Positions 35,219 through 49,143 of a stretch of 64,000 nt of DNA are shown here, piece by piece. Under the pieces are notes generated by a model. The model did no database searches and was not told the origin of the DNA. It was given only the letters and a program-made list of their open reading frames with translations. Position numbers and translations under genes: made by a program. Origin of the DNA: Amia ocellicauda (taxonomy: Eukaryota > Chordata > Actinopteri > Amiiformes > Amiidae); the NCBI RefSeq assembly GCF_036373705.1, contig NC_089869.1:13713676-13777675 (forward strand), written 5' to 3'. Each line of letters starts with the position of its first letter. Position 1 is the stretch's first letter.

Positions 35219-35870
35219 TGAAGCCGCCGCTGCGCAACTGTGGCCGGGCTGGAGGACAGTTGATATCTCTGAGCTTTCTCATGATCGCGATTGGACAGTT
35301 TATACACTGTGTTAACGCCCCATATTATACATTAACCGTCTGTGGACTAGAGGTAACTGCTGCACAAGAACTGTCAATAGTATGGCAATATAGTCTACAT
35401 CTGAAAAATTACAATGTCTAGCTCAAATGTATCTTTATGAAATGCCACAATTAGGCAAATGCAAAACTTTGCATTCATTTATGGCAGTTGGTGTCTTTTA
35501 ATGTATCCGTTGTTCAAATGTGGCCTTTTAATTGAAGTGCCACTAGCAATGTGCAGGTGACAGGTGAACTCTGGAGATAAGAAGGGAGATGCTGGACAAG
35601 ATCAGTAACTTGCATGCCTTATGCCAACGAAGCATTGTAGTGATATAAAGTGATAACTGTATCATCAAAATACATACATGGTATGAAATGTCCCAAATAC
35701 ATAAATGTTGTTTCCAGTGAGTGTACCACATCCTGCGCCCACACTCAACATGTCCACTGTACGGCGTCCCGGCAGGACCAACTCGCTCTTCGGGCGACGC
35801 TGCAGATTCTCGCGAGAATGTGTTTTGGACAGACATCGCTGTACCCGGGCTGTTCCGGTGCCGAGAGACG
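35219..35870. promoter_or_regulatory. Putative bidirectional PBLD/HNRNPH3 promoter
   Basis: PBLD (minus) starts at 35218. The presumed non-coding first exon of HNRNPH3 (plus) ends at 35870 with GAGACG|GTGAGA, so the two genes are head-to-head. An inverted CCAAT (ATTGG, 35290-35294) lies about 75 bp upstream of the PBLD ATG. A perfect TCTCGCGAGA palindrome at 35808-35817, embedded in ATTCTCGCGAGAAT, is a known vertebrate core-promoter element of housekeeping and RNA-processing genes, and sits where the HNRNPH3 start site is expected. No TATA box is evident. Confidence 0.6.
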
Positions 35871-36773
35871 GTGAGAAACGCATCTTTTATCTTCGTAAAG
35901 CTGTATGAAAGGGACATGGAATTTACATGTCATTTCTGTAAAGGTTTTTAGGTGTGGGTCAACATGCACCTTGAGGCTTGTCGATTGTAAGCGGCAGAGA
36001 TGCTGTTTAGTTTCACCTCAGGCCTAATGTTTCAGAAGATGGCTTGATATACTGTGCATGCACTGGAAATACAACACAAATAAACCCCCGCAAGAAATGA
36101 AAAATACACACGAATTGACCTGCAGTGTAATGGAACGAATATGCGTTGCGCCCCAATAATACTTTACATGATTAGAGTATGCAGATAGTTTGCTGTTCAT
36201 GCTTGTTTTCGTTAGCTACCGACTTACTGGAAGTGCATGGTGGGGATTTGAACTATACCTTCACACGTTCAGTGCAGCTGGCAGACAGTACAGGGGCAGC
36301 GCACACGTTTCCTTATGCATGCCCACGTCTGTGTCGTGGCATTGAAAGGCTGTGCTGTCAGACGGACCATGTCGTCATTTATGTGCCCGCCGCTATTGCG
36401 ACCACAGGCGAGCTTTAAAGGTCGTTCAGGTGACAGTGCCCGGGGTGATGACGCCGACCCCCGCCCTGCGCCGCGTTTCTGGACGTCTGGATTTACTTTA
36501 GCTCCAGTGTGATTTTAAACAACATATTTGACATGAATAAAAGTATAGTTTGAAACCCCAAAGGAGATTTACGTTTTGACAGGTCAAAGCCTTGTATATT
36601 TCTTAATATATGGGGTGACATCCTATTTGCCAGGAAGAAACATCCTGAGGTTGTCTTGTGGGTTAAGTTGTGCTATTTTATATAGATGCTCATATTTGTA
36701 ATGGTAAGATCCTCCACTGAGTCCTAAAGGCCTTATCCACTTTTGCAGCAGTCGCTTTTGAGGAAGCAGGGAG

Positions 36774-39700
36774 ATGTCTCTGAATGCGGAGGGGTTTGTG
36801 GTGCGAATCCGCGGCCTTCCCTGGTCCTGCACACAGGAGGAGGTGGCCGGCTTCTTCTCAGGTGAGTGCGGTGCTCAACAGCGTCCGTACCGTACAAGTC
36901 GCTGTTTTTAGTACTATTCAAATACATACAGTGCTTATATGTTTTAGGCTAATTTATTGTATTGTCATTGCAGATTGTAACATAGTCGGCGGGGTGAATG
37001 GCGTGTGCTTCACATACTCCAAAGAGGGCAGGCCCAGCGGAGAAGCCTTCGTCGAGCTGAAAACCGCAGAGGACTTCAAAAACGCAGTCGCAAAGGATCG
37101 GAAATACATGGGCCATAGATACATCGAGGGTAAGCCGTGACTGTTGCTCAGAGGTACATGTTGTGTATAGACGGTTAAAGGCCATTCTTGTTTTTGCAGA
37201 ATATTTGAGATTGTTTTTATGATCAGACAATTTCTCTCTTCTTCCCACTGGTGAATAACACTGCTTTGTGTGTTGGGGATTTTGCAACGGTCTTTTAACT
37301 TTCATCAATTAAATGAATTACTTTTTTAATAAAATACATGTAAGATTTTCTTTTCTTTCTTCAAACTTACTACTTTATTAGACTGAATGAGTTTTTTTCA
37401 TTTCTAGGCTTTGAAGTACAATCCAGCATGCAATATAAAAACTAACTAGCTTTTTCAATCTAGGATGTGAGACCTCGTATTGTTTACTGTATATCTCGTC
37501 TACACTTGTGTAAAATGTATTATGGCTTGAATTGCACTGTATTCTTGCCCTTTGTAGTGCTCTTGTGTTTTGTAAGTCTCCCTGGACAAGGGCATCTGCT
37601 AAGATGTAAATCATAATAATAGTAAGTGTTCCTCTGAAGATATGCTTCAGTAATGGTTAAGCAATGCAAATGCAGTTGGGTGTACACTTTTGAGACTCTG
37701 TATTTTAGTTGGTCAGAGTTGAAGGTTCACGTGGCGTACAGTACCCTTTCCTTGGTTTCTCCTCCAGTGTTTAAGTCGAACCGGAGTGAGATGGACTGGG
37801 TCCTGAAGCGCTGTGGCCCCAGTGACTATGACAGCTGTAGTGGGTGTATGGTGCGGCTGCGAGGACTGCCCTTCGGCTGCAGCAAGGAGGAGATTGTTCA
37901 GTTCTTCTCAGGTACCTGACGTTCTGTAACTTCTGCATACCTGAGATTTAAACTAGCCCAGTGGCAGATTCCTTGAATTTTGATTGAAGGCAAAATTCAA
38001 TTTTATTTTCAGTTTTCTGTGCCTCACAATAGTGGTGAATAAAATGTCTGCCTTTGAAGTCATCAGGACTTGAATGAATGAGTAGGATCTGTCTGTTTTC
38101 TGAAAATAAAAGGGCAAGTAGGTGTCTAGATTGCTAAGCATTGACATGAAATCTGCTGTTATGATGCTTGAACCGATATATAAGACTTTGTATGTGGACA
38201 ATGTTTGAAGGTAATCTCACCCAAGAGCAAACGTTATGTTTCCAGCGTAGGCTGTGGTAGTGCTGTGTAGAACATGTTGTCACTTTTAGGGCATTGTCAA
38301 AACTGCCTGATGTTGCTTCCTGAACACTTTATTGAGGAGTAGACTTCTTTCTGAACACAGCCTGTGTATCATGTCAAGTGATGAATGGCTTTTGTAGTAT
38401 TTGATTAGCCTGCAATTCTTTGATTTGAGGTAACTTTAAGTTTGACGTGAAATGCCTGACGGTCCCTAATACGTGTTTCATAAAATGCATGACTCCTTAC
38501 TTGCCACTGTCAAATCAGTCCTAAACTAACTGTTCTTTGATTATTTAACAGTTTTGAGTGTCTGTGTTGAAATGGGTCCAAAGGTTTATTATTCTCTGTA
38601 AAATAGTAGTGAAATATTGTGGTAAGCCACAATAGGTGTTAATGAAACACCTTCTCTTCTATAAACAAACTGCTTTTCCAGCAAAACATCTTCATGCAGT
38701 AACTGTTAAGGTTTCCCCAAATAAGTGTCTCACTTGACAATGTAAGTACTTTTGAGATTTGAGCCTTAACTGTTCAGATAAAGAAAAAAAACTCAAGCAG
38801 GTTTAGTAATGATAATTATTGAAGGAGAAATCCAATTTTGCTGAATGGAAACCGAAAACAAAATCACATGTATCCATTACCAGCAAATGTATAGACTGCT
38901 GTAAAAGTCACAACATCTTCTGTAGCAAAGCTGCTGCTTTCTGTGTCTATTCATTGAATAAAATGTGTTTAATTAACAAGCCGAAATTGATTTCTTTTCC
39001 TTTTAATTTCTTTATTTAACCGTTGAAAATCCCAGTTAACATAAAAAAAAAAGGGGGAAATATATATAAAAAACAAGTAGTGGGTGGTTTAGAGGAAATA
39101 TCATTTTCTGCTTGAAGTTTTTGCTGTAGATGGGAATGTCACGGCTTTTAACATGTTTCCCCTTGTGGGGGTTATTTGTCCTTGGGTTAAAGGGTTGAAA
39201 ATCGTGCCAAATGGGATAACATTGCCGATGGACTACCAGGGGCGGAGCACAGGGGAAGCCTTCGTGCAGTTTGCTTCAAAGGAGATAGCAGAAAAGGCAC
39301 TGGGGAAACACAAGGAAAGAATAGGGCACAGGTGGGGATGGAAAGACTGGGCTGGGAATTAATGCTATAATTAATGTGGGGTGGGGGGTCATGCATCTTT
39401 CAATTGAAGTCAAAGATGATATGATCAGACATAGTCAAATAAATAAAGGCATTCACATTACCAAAAATGGGCAGATTTTATTTTTTAATTATTGGAAGGA
39501 ATGACTTCTTGCCGTTTATTGTACCAGACATTTTCCTTTCCACAGAGGGAGGGCAATTTTTTTTTTTTTTTTTGAGGAGAAATGTCTTTGAAAAGGCATC
39601 TCGTCTCCCCACAGCATATGTCGTGGTAACGCTCGTTTGTTAAACATGCACGACCAGTGCCATTCATTCCTGTAGAAACCCATGATTGAGGGAAAAGTTA

Positions 39701-42407
39701 CATATGTCACAAACAGCTCTGCTTAATAGAAGGGTGTGGTCATGCCTCCTGTCATCCATGTCGCTTATTTAAATGTGGCCATTTTATAAACTGAGCTATT
39801 TAAATTGTCTGTCAGAGTAAGGTGTCCTATTCTGTAGGTAGACAGGTCCTCAGCTTTTCCATATTAAATGGGCGTGATAATTTTAAAAAATCTCCATGTT
39901 TTCCCACTACAATGCTGTTCATAGTTTTGATGAAGTCTTTGAATGGTGTTTGTGTATGTTTTGCCTTTCAATCCCCTGCGTGTGAACTCGTACAGGTATA
40001 TCGAGATCTTCAAGAGCAGCCGAAATGAGATCCGGGCATACTATGAACTGCCTCGGAGGATGATGGGACAGCGGCCGGGCCCCTACGACCGGCCCATTAT
40101 GGGTCGCGGGGGTTTTTTTGGTCCTGGGCCAGGCAGAGGGGGCAGCGGTGTTTTGGACCAGATGCGCAGTGGAGGAGGGGGGTACAGTGGCGGTAAGTTA
40201 CACTAATCATATTGTGAAATTCACTTCATTTACATGCTGTCTGTTTCAAAGTGAATGAGCTTAGGTTAAGAGGTGATTTGATTTTTTTTTTTTTTTTTTT
40301 TTTTGTGATGAAACATTTTATTAAATGTTTCCCTTATCCATTACACAGATTGAGCAAATATTATGCTTCTCACTTAAAGCACATCAATGTTCTATGTTTC
40401 CTTTGGGAAAAGCACATTGTGCAGTATTTTGCCATCAAGTCTTTCAGCCTGGCACAGACATAAGAAATGCTAAGCAACAGCACAGATCTATTAGACACTT
40501 GGGTGATTTCCAAAGACAATTGTGTTTTTCAGCTGAAATACTGTCTCAGTATACTTTTTGCCTGACTGAACTCACTTTCCTAAAAGGCAGTGACAGGTGA
40601 TTAAAAATGTGTGTGGTGCAAGCGCTCTGATGTCAGCAGCCTTGCAGTCGAACAGTGAGGCTTGTGTAAGGGTGAATGAGCTAACATGAGATGTCTTTCT
40701 TAGGCTATGGTGGATTTGACAACTACAATGGCTTCAATAATTATTGTTTTGGCAATGGCATGTTTGAAGACCGAATAAGAAGTGACAGAGGAAGAGGTAA
40801 GTGTGGGGGGTGACTTGAGTTAACTTACTAGAATTGCTTTTTAAGTTTTCAGGCATATGTAAGTGTTTATAATCTTGCAGAAGGCAAACTACGAACATAG
40901 CATCTTCCAGTGTGAACCTTGTGCAAAGTAATGTTTAGTCTTAATTTCAACAGTATACTAAAACATACACAGGTGATAATCCAGTGGCCAAACTACAATG
41001 AAAAGCTGATTAGCCCTCTCTTCTCACCCTGAGAGCAACATGTGCTTGTGTGCAGGTATGGGGGGTCATGGCTACAGTGGAGCAGTAGACGCCAGCTCTG
41101 GCTTTCACAGTGGACACTTCGTACACATGAGGGGGCTTCCCTTCCGCGCCACAGAGGCCGACATCGCCAGTGTAAGGGTCTCGTGTAGATGCCAGGCCTT
41201 GGTTCATGAGTGATGTCTTTCACATCCTGATTTTTTTTTTTTTTTGTAGTTTTTCTCACCTTTAAACCCTGTGAGAGTTCATATTGATGTGGCACCCAAC
41301 GGCAAATCCACAGGTGAGGCGGATGTGGAGTTTGGATCACATGAAGATGCAGTGTCAGCTATGTCAAAGGACAAAAATCACATGCGTAAGTTTCCCCCTC
41401 ACTGTTCAGTGAAAAAAGTTTGGAAATGTGTAATGTAACTTCAATGCTATAGATTTAAAATCTATATTTTAATTGTAGAACATCGCTACATTGAGCTGTT
41501 TTTGAACTCTACAGCCAGTGGAGGATCTGAAATGGGTTCGTATTTTTTTTTTTTTTTTTTAAATCATGGAACAGGTTTTAAGAGGCTATCATCCAACAAT
41601 TTTGATTTGTGCAAAAATAGAAACTCTTGTTCCTGGATCCCACTGACAAGTGACTCCCCTTTCTTCCCTCAGGTAACCATGGGGGCTATGGCTCATCAGG
41701 GAGGATGGGGATGTCTGGAGGGTATGAGAGTGGATATGCTAACCCTGACAATCTGGGTGGATATGGTAAGCACATTTATATGAGGTGACAGTCAGTGCAT
41801 TCAAGGGTGCCTGTAGATCAGATCATGCATGAAGAGCCATATTTCCACTACAGATCCTTGTTGTTCACACTGAGCTGCTTCAATGTGATTTGCATCTTCT
41901 TAGGGTTTGCTGTGTAACATTTTTAAGACAGTCCAGTTTGCCACCTCTCCTGTGGAGGGGACAGTTCAATATGTGTGGGAGCTCCTTGATTGACTAACAG
42001 ATACAAGAATCCCAGAGGCTGGAAAAGGGTGGTGGTGGTGAGTTTGTGCAGCAACTCCATTCAACTAGAAATGACAGTGGCTCTATATGAAGACTAGTAA
42101 ATGCATGGACAGGTTTTGTTTGCACTTTAGTCTGCTACAGTGTTGTGATCTCCGAGCTGCTGCTCTTGCAATGGCTTGGGGGGGATAAATCAGACCCGTC
42201 AACCAAACATCTGGACTGTTTTGCTTGAACTAAAGAATTCTGGGAGTCATTCAGCTTTGAATGGCCATTTCAGAGGCACCTTTGTCAGACGGACGCTTGA
42301 CTATCTAATGCCCAGTGTCCTTGGTGCTTTCAGGCCGCAGCAGTGGATTCTATGGGAGCTCTGCAGGAATGGGCTCGAGAGGGGGCGGACTGCGGGGGAT
42401 GTTTTAA
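36774..42407 (+). CDS. HNRNPH3: Heterogeneous nuclear ribonucleoprotein H3, three-qRRM form
   Basis: Coding exons are 36774-36861, 36974-37129, 37768-37911, 39193-39331, 39996-40192, 40704-40796, 41056-41171, 41250-41385, 41479-41535, 41673-41765 and 42334-42407. They close in frame at 430 residues. A non-coding exon (about 35820-35870) plus 36749-36773 is the likely leader. hnRNP H/F proteins bind G-rich RNA through quasi-RRMs and tune splicing and polyadenylation in the nucleus. qRRM1 is [20 protein letters not shown] through KYMGHRYIE (about 8-81), qRRM2 [20 protein letters not shown] through [14 protein letters not shown] (about 107-185), qRRM3 [20 protein letters not shown] through NHMQHRYIELF (about 300-375). 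Gly/Tyr/Asn-rich linkers separate the latter two and form the tail. Identity to H3 rests on [32 protein letters not shown] and short length. Human H3 (about 346 aa) starts at the methionine equal to M90 here (MDWVL) and lacks qRRM1. Confidence 0.93.
37480..37625 (+). repeat. SINE-like dispersed repeat, second copy
   Basis: This block in HNRNPH3 intron 2 ends with TTTTGTAAGTCTCCCTGGAC, then AAGGGCATCTGCTAAGATGTAAAT and an AT-rich tail (CATAATAATAGTA). It shares core and tail with the copy near 1680-1830 and has the same orientation. The 5' limit is approximate. Confidence 0.65.
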
Positions 42408-42492
42408 ACCGGATTACTGGGCAGTTTTGTATTTCCAGATGTTCATAGACTGAGCTGTTGTATAGCTAACCATGCTATTGTACATTTTGTGT

Positions 42493-42498
42493 AATAAA
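42493..42498 (+). terminator. HNRNPH3: HNRNPH3 poly(A) signal
   Basis: AATAAA lies 86 bp after the HNRNPH3 stop codon and is followed by a pure T stretch, a typical downstream context. Confidence 0.75.
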
Positions 42499-42536
42499 TT
42501 TTTTTTTTTATATTGAAGACATTGTGGAATGGTTAT

Positions 42537-42542
42537 TTTATT
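42537..42542 (-). terminator. RUFY2: RUFY2 poly(A) signal
   Basis: TTTATT on the plus strand is AATAAA on the minus strand, about 345 bp downstream of the RUFY2 stop. It faces the HNRNPH3 signal about 40 bp away. Assigned by position. Confidence 0.5.
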
Positions 42543-42886
42543 ACAAGCACTCGTTCTAAACCCAGTGGACCACAGCCTAGACACTAAGGGACATTCCAAG
42601 TAAAGCACACTGGTTTGCTTGAATCCATTTATAAGCATGTTGTGTATGTATACATTTTAGAAACAATTTGTGCTGTTGAGGAATTCAAAGCTTCTCTAAT
42701 GAGGCACATGTGAATCAGACCATTTAGTCCAGAGGGTTTTCTCATCCTAAACCCTGCAGCAGCCACACGAGATCAGCTTTGTCACCCAGTTTCTCAAAAC
42801 CTCTTGAATGTTCTTCACACCACCAAAATACAATTTGGTTACATAGTGCCCCAGTCCAGCCAAGCTGTAGAGGCAGTGCGTGTCAG

Positions 42887-45800
42887 TCACGTGCAGTTGG
42901 AGGAGCAGCGCTGCAGCAGGAGCGCATGGCAGGTGTCACACACACGCACGGGCTTCGGCGAGGCGGGGAGAGGAAGCTCGTTGTCCGAACAGGCATTGCA
43001 GAAGATCTCCCCACAGTTCCTGCAGTGGTGCTGGAGGACGACAATCAAAACTGAGTGAGTATTCATCAGGAGAGACTTTAGTGTCAGTAGAACAGAGGGA
43101 AGCAAATGATCACTAAAGCACATTGAAAGGTGATCCTCACTTTCCTCCGGGAGATGGAGAACTCCTTCTCGCAGAGTTTACACTGGGTGGCATCTTTGTC
43201 TTTCAGCCACACTTGGCCACCCTGTAAAAGGCATTGAGACACAGTCAACTACTCCTTTGCTGCAGTAATCAAGCCCTTCACAAATCTAAATTTCCCATAC
43301 AGACCTGGAGTGCTTTATTGGCTTCTTTTATGTCTTCAATTTTTAACTTTGATCTACAAAATAGAAAAGAAACATCATGCACAACATTCTCCATTGTGGA
43401 GCAGGTGAAGCTGGTTGGATGTGAACCAGCAGTGGACAGGTGAAGAATGAATGACTGTACTCGCTGAGTTTGCAGCCCAGCTCCTGCAGAGCCTGCTCCT
43501 GCTCTTCACAGATCCGCTTCAGTTGTCCGTTTTCATCTTGCAATCTGTGAAATTCCTGACAAAGAGAAATTGTGACTTAGGACACTGTAAAAAGTGAATG
43601 ATGCATCAATCTCAATGGAGCATTGTGCTGCAGACCTTTAGGTATGTCACCAATTACCCCTGCCATTGGTGCATTGGTTCCATAAAAAGCTCCAATCTCC
43701 CTTAAATGAAATGAATGAAACTAAAGCAGCTTACAAAGAATGAGCCATTCAACTGACTAAATGTTAGAGATGCATGTGAGTGACTAGATCAAATAATGTC
43801 TTTTCAAACTGTTTGAGTGTGATTACAAGAAATTCACTTCAATGTGACATATCTACTTTTGTGACTGATCATTCAATGTGGCCTAACGCCCAGAATCTTC
43901 CATGGTCAAACAGATACATGTAACCCAAGCGTTCCTTTATGCCTCCCTCTACTGTAGACAGACAAATGTGGATAAAAGTGCTGTAATAATGGAAGCACCG
44001 TTACCTTTTTCAGACCATTAATTTGCTGAGCCTCAGTGCTGAGCTGGGATATGGTCTCTCTCTCTCTCCCCAGGTCTTCTTGTAGCGTCTGCCTCCATTC
44101 TTTTTCTATTTTTAAGTCTGTTTCCAGCTGGAGTCTGTCTCGGCAGAAACAATGACATTGATCAGAAAAGGGGATTTTCTGCAGCTATGTACAGGTCTCT
44201 GACAATACTAAAAAGACAGCTGTTTAGAGCAGCCAAAACAGTTACTCCATACAGAGAATCATATCATTAATTTGTTTAAACCAAGCTTGTTCATGATAAC
44301 CCATTCATTATTACTTAAATGGCTCATTAATGTTGCAAATACATTAAATAAAAAACTGTAGCTCAGGGCACAGAAAATGCTTTCTGTTGTCTGCTTACAT
44401 GGCAATAGGAACAATGCGAGTGCACTGTAGTTCAACAGCAATACATATATTCTATCCGACAGATCACCACATTGACAGGGACAGCCCACCTGCTACCGTG
44501 GTCAACCAACACCACTTACTAGTTCTCCATTGAGGTCGTCTAATCACGTGTTCAGCCGTCTTGCTAAATTAAAGAGATTAAGGCCCAAAGAACAAGGTGA
44601 CAAAAGAGGAACACCTCCTACAGGCCTCAGCGCTCGACCTTGCGGTTGTACTTACAGCTGCTTCTCTCTCTGGGAGATCTGCCTCTGTAAGCTGTCCGCT
44701 TTATTGGCAAAATCCTGTTTGAACTTCCTGGCCCCTTCCTCTGCACTCGAGCGATCCTTCTCGGCCTGCTGCAATCTGGTGTAATTCAAACCAACTGGGT
44801 AAAACTGAGGCTACAACTACAGGGGGCATAAGAGTGCAACAGAAAGGACGAGCAAAAGTAAAAGAGCAAAGCACAAACATCTAAAAGCAAACAAAGACAA
44901 AAGGAAACAAAACAAAAAGTGTAGGGGACACGGTGGAGGCGTGGCAGAGGGCACGGGCGAGGGGTGAGGGAGAACCGTTCACTCCGACGATGGACAAAGA
45001 TCCTCACAACGTCAGCGATCCGCTCTCACGCAGAATAACGCACACCATGGACAAGTGGGGATATTTCCAAACATCTACTTTTATTTATTCAGCTGATGTT
45101 AAAAGACAGGATATACTTTTCTCTCTCTCTCTCTAAGAGGTGATGTTCTACCTTAAAGTTAGATTTCTCTTATTACAACAATTAGGGCATATTTGTCTTT
45201 CCTATAAAAGATTTTACAAAGCTTGTCTTACAAAATGAAAAACAAAAACTAAAACCAAGAAAAAATTCACTATTAATATTTGTATTTTTTATAATTGATA
45301 CTGCATTTCTCTTAAATACTGTCTAATATGTACAAAGCATGGGGGTCCACACTCCAGGAGCTCAGAAAGAAATGTCTTTCACTAGCTTGTACTGGTGTTC
45401 AGTATCGCTGCTGGCACACTTCACAAATGACATTGCAAGAGTTCGCGTCTGGCTCAGCAAATCTTTGTCACTATAGCAATATTGTGGGTCAGAGAACCAA
45501 ACGAGATGACAAAACAACAACACAAACAAACACATCCAGGGAAATAGAAAGGCGTTGGAGATGTAAAAATGTGTGATTTGTTTTCAAAAATGGAGATAAG
45601 AAAGGAAAACAGAAGAACAAAAAGGGAAAGAGGATGTCAATATCAGTGAATATTCATGTTACTAAAAGCCTTAAAAAATTGTTAAGCAACGCATTAGTAA
45701 AGAAATTACAAACAGATGGCATCATAAACTAACAGAAGAGAGGGGGAGGGGTCCATGTTGACAGAAACATGACTGGGCTATGAATGCTCTGTAACACAGC

Positions 45801-48800
45801 CGAGCAACACAGAGTGAACACGGACAGGTTGGATAACTGACATATTTATCACTTTTTCTGGAAACAGAGAGCCAGCCCAGTCTTTTTCTCTAATCATCAC
45901 AAGGAGTGGAAGAAAGCAAAGGCTATAAAGAAAACTGCAATAATACAACAACCGGTCTGGTTTGCAAAGTGGCGTCAGACCACTGCAGTCTCAGCTGTAG
46001 TTAAACACGAGAGGGGATAAGATCAAAGCGCTGGCCGTTAATGTGGTTTATGTATTATTTTAATGGATCTATTACCATTATTCAAAAATAAATAAATCTT
46101 AATCCAATCTTGGCCTCCTGGCATAATATTTAAGTACACTACACTGTATACTATGTTGGATACCATCTAGCTAGGGGCTCCAGAACAACTTGTTCAACTG
46201 ACCACGCCCAAGCATTCAGACATCATTTAAGAAAGAACTGCTCACAATTTGGCACAGACGGAATGCATAATGTTTTGGGAATTCGTTAGCAAGCAGGAGG
46301 GCTTCAGACAAAAATCACTTTGGCCCGACGGTCTTTATCCAACTCTGCTTACAGAAATTGACAAAGCCGTACAAAAGCCATTTACACTTGGTTACCCATT
46401 CGTGACAAAGAAATGGTAGCAGTAATAGTCAGTGTGGCGTTACACAAGACAAACTAACCAACTATCTAGACTTCTTTGAAGGTGCAGCTGCTAAAATGGA
46501 GAAGAACAGGAGCAATGGAACACAACCCACATATACAGCCTCGGGGGTTCAGCACTCATGTTCAGTGACTTACAGGCACACAACAGACAAGCCATTTGAG
46601 TGCGATTGTATGAGAGCAAAACACAATCATGTCAAGGAGAAAACAAAAAGGTCTTTTGTATTTTAAAGCAGCAATCTAACATGAAAGAAAAGTCACTTTC
46701 TAATGCAGTAAACATGGTTATCACAGGGTGCATCAAATCACAATGCATTATAAATGTAATACAGCTTACAAACACAAAAGGCATAGCATGAAGAAAGAAA
46801 ATACAGGTTAAATCATACTTTTCATTACGATATTCACTGATACACAAGGCATAGCAAACAGGTTTTTACACCAGAGTGCCATTTAAGACACCTAGGTGCA
46901 ATAGAATACCTGTGAAAGTCCTGGAATACAATCACAATGAACAATGTGACTGTTCTAGCTTACAAAAGGGGAAATGTTGTGAGGGACAAGGAACTCATTT
47001 TTTATCATGGTTTCAAAAAGCGTCTCATCCAAATGACTATAAAAAGTAATGATCACATACTGTACCTTTGTTCTAGCTGTTTCATGGTTGCCGTAATCTG
47101 ATTGGTCTTCTCCTCCAACCTGCTGATGATGTCATTCTTCTGTTTCAAGTTGTCATCAGAGCGCTGCAGAGACACCAGAAAGCACTCAGCCACACTCTGC
47201 TTACCTGTTTGGGACTCATTTGTTTCCTACACCACTGATGAATACATTCATTCCATCACTCTTAATTCCAAGTGGATTTTACAAAAAAAAAACGATTTTC
47301 AAGGAAACCCATTTTGATGGTCAGGTTAAATCTAGGAGCAGTCCTTATATTATCATCAGAGTACAATGGATGGATTTATACATAAACAAAGAGATGATTA
47401 TTGTCCTTCAATTACTAGTCTACATCTTATTAATAAAAGCAACATTCAAATTAATCTACCAGGCTTAAGTTGGTGATCAAGCAATACAAGTCAACCAACA
47501 AGAATGATGGGAACTGGGGGGGTGGGGAATGGACGTCAGGCAGTGCTGAGGACAGGGTACCTGCATTTTTTGGTACATCTCCACATTGATGGCCTTGACC
47601 TCATCCAGCTGGTGCCGCAGGCCGATGAGCGTGTCCTGCTTCTCGTGGATGTCTTTCTCCAGCAGCTTCATGGCCAGCTCCATCTCATGCTTCATGCTGA
47701 CCTGCACCACCAGTTCGTTCTCCACGTCCTGCAAGGACACAGCTTCACCGTCTGAGTCTGCCTGCACCCCCCACCCCACAGACAAAAGCCCACAACTGGC
47801 TAAGCATTGCGACTGCCACACAGCACACATTTCAAAAGTGGCCAAAGAGAGGGACAGTTTGCAGTCACTTGGCATTCATGCAGTCTATGATTTGATTTTC
47901 CTCTTTGGTAGATACGGGTGAGCTTTCCAAAAACAATGCAATAAAAAACAGCATGTGCATCAATACTGTAGAGAGAATACAGTCTTCTCAGGGGTAGTTC
48001 AAGGAAAATATCAGACTCAAGACTAAATAAAACAAAACAAAAACAAATGACAAGAATGTTACCCAACCAGTTGCAGCAACATGTGGGGATGCGAAATACT
48101 ATTACATTTCAAACTAATTAAACCTTTTTGTGCATTACTAAATTGTTCTGCATTGTAGTGAATCATCATTCCAGAGAATAAGCTGCAGTTCTGTCACTCT
48201 CCAGGGGAAATAAAGTGGCAAATACACTCACCTGTCTTAGCTGGCACTCCTCCCGCAGCTGTCTCCGCGCCTCATTGTACATCTCGTCGACTCCTTGTCT
48301 CGACTGCTTGTAGGTATCGAGTTCCACATCGACATCCCCTTGAGTGACCTGCGTTCGCACCCAACAGCAGAGAGACGCTCACAATCTGACATGTCTAGGC
48401 CCCTATATGCGTCTTTGTGCAAACGGACAAGGAGAGCAGGCCTATTGTGTTCAGTGAAGGCAGACATTTACAGTCACACCTGCATGCCCACAACCAGTTA
48501 GCTGAGAATTGTGTAACCGACTTCCTCCCAGTCAACCCTTGCAGAGCTCATGAAAGGAATGATCCTCAAATGAACAGGTTTAATGGCTAGACTGAAATAA
48601 TCAGTATGTATTGTATACATGCTTTACTGAGATATGCAATCCTCCCCCAGTCTGCACTAAATGGTTCTCATTATTCCAGATTGAAACCTGCAGGAGAAAT
48701 AACTCAACGGAATTAAATTGATGCTTCCGTCTGACGTCATTATATCTGAGCCTGAATGGAGCCTTCCTGCTGCAGATGGAAAATGTACATCTTGCTCATC

Positions 48801-49101
48801 TTACAGCCAGCGCCACGAAAGCCTAATAACTCCCACACTGCACTCCCCTTGCCCTGTCATAGCTGCATAATCATGTAGACAGGCACACTTAATCTAGTGC
48901 CAGCATACATACAGTGCCAATCCAAATATATCCTGGATACGGTGCAATTAAAGTGAATTAGTCAGAGAACACAGGTGCATTCTGTCTTTCTGAGCACTGT
49001 ACATTTAGAAATGCACAACACCATTTTTGACAGATGTGCTATCGATAGATACAATATTGAGTGTGCTACAGTTTGATTGTTACTTCTTCTTCACCAAACA
49101 G

Positions 49102-49143
<42 letters not shown>

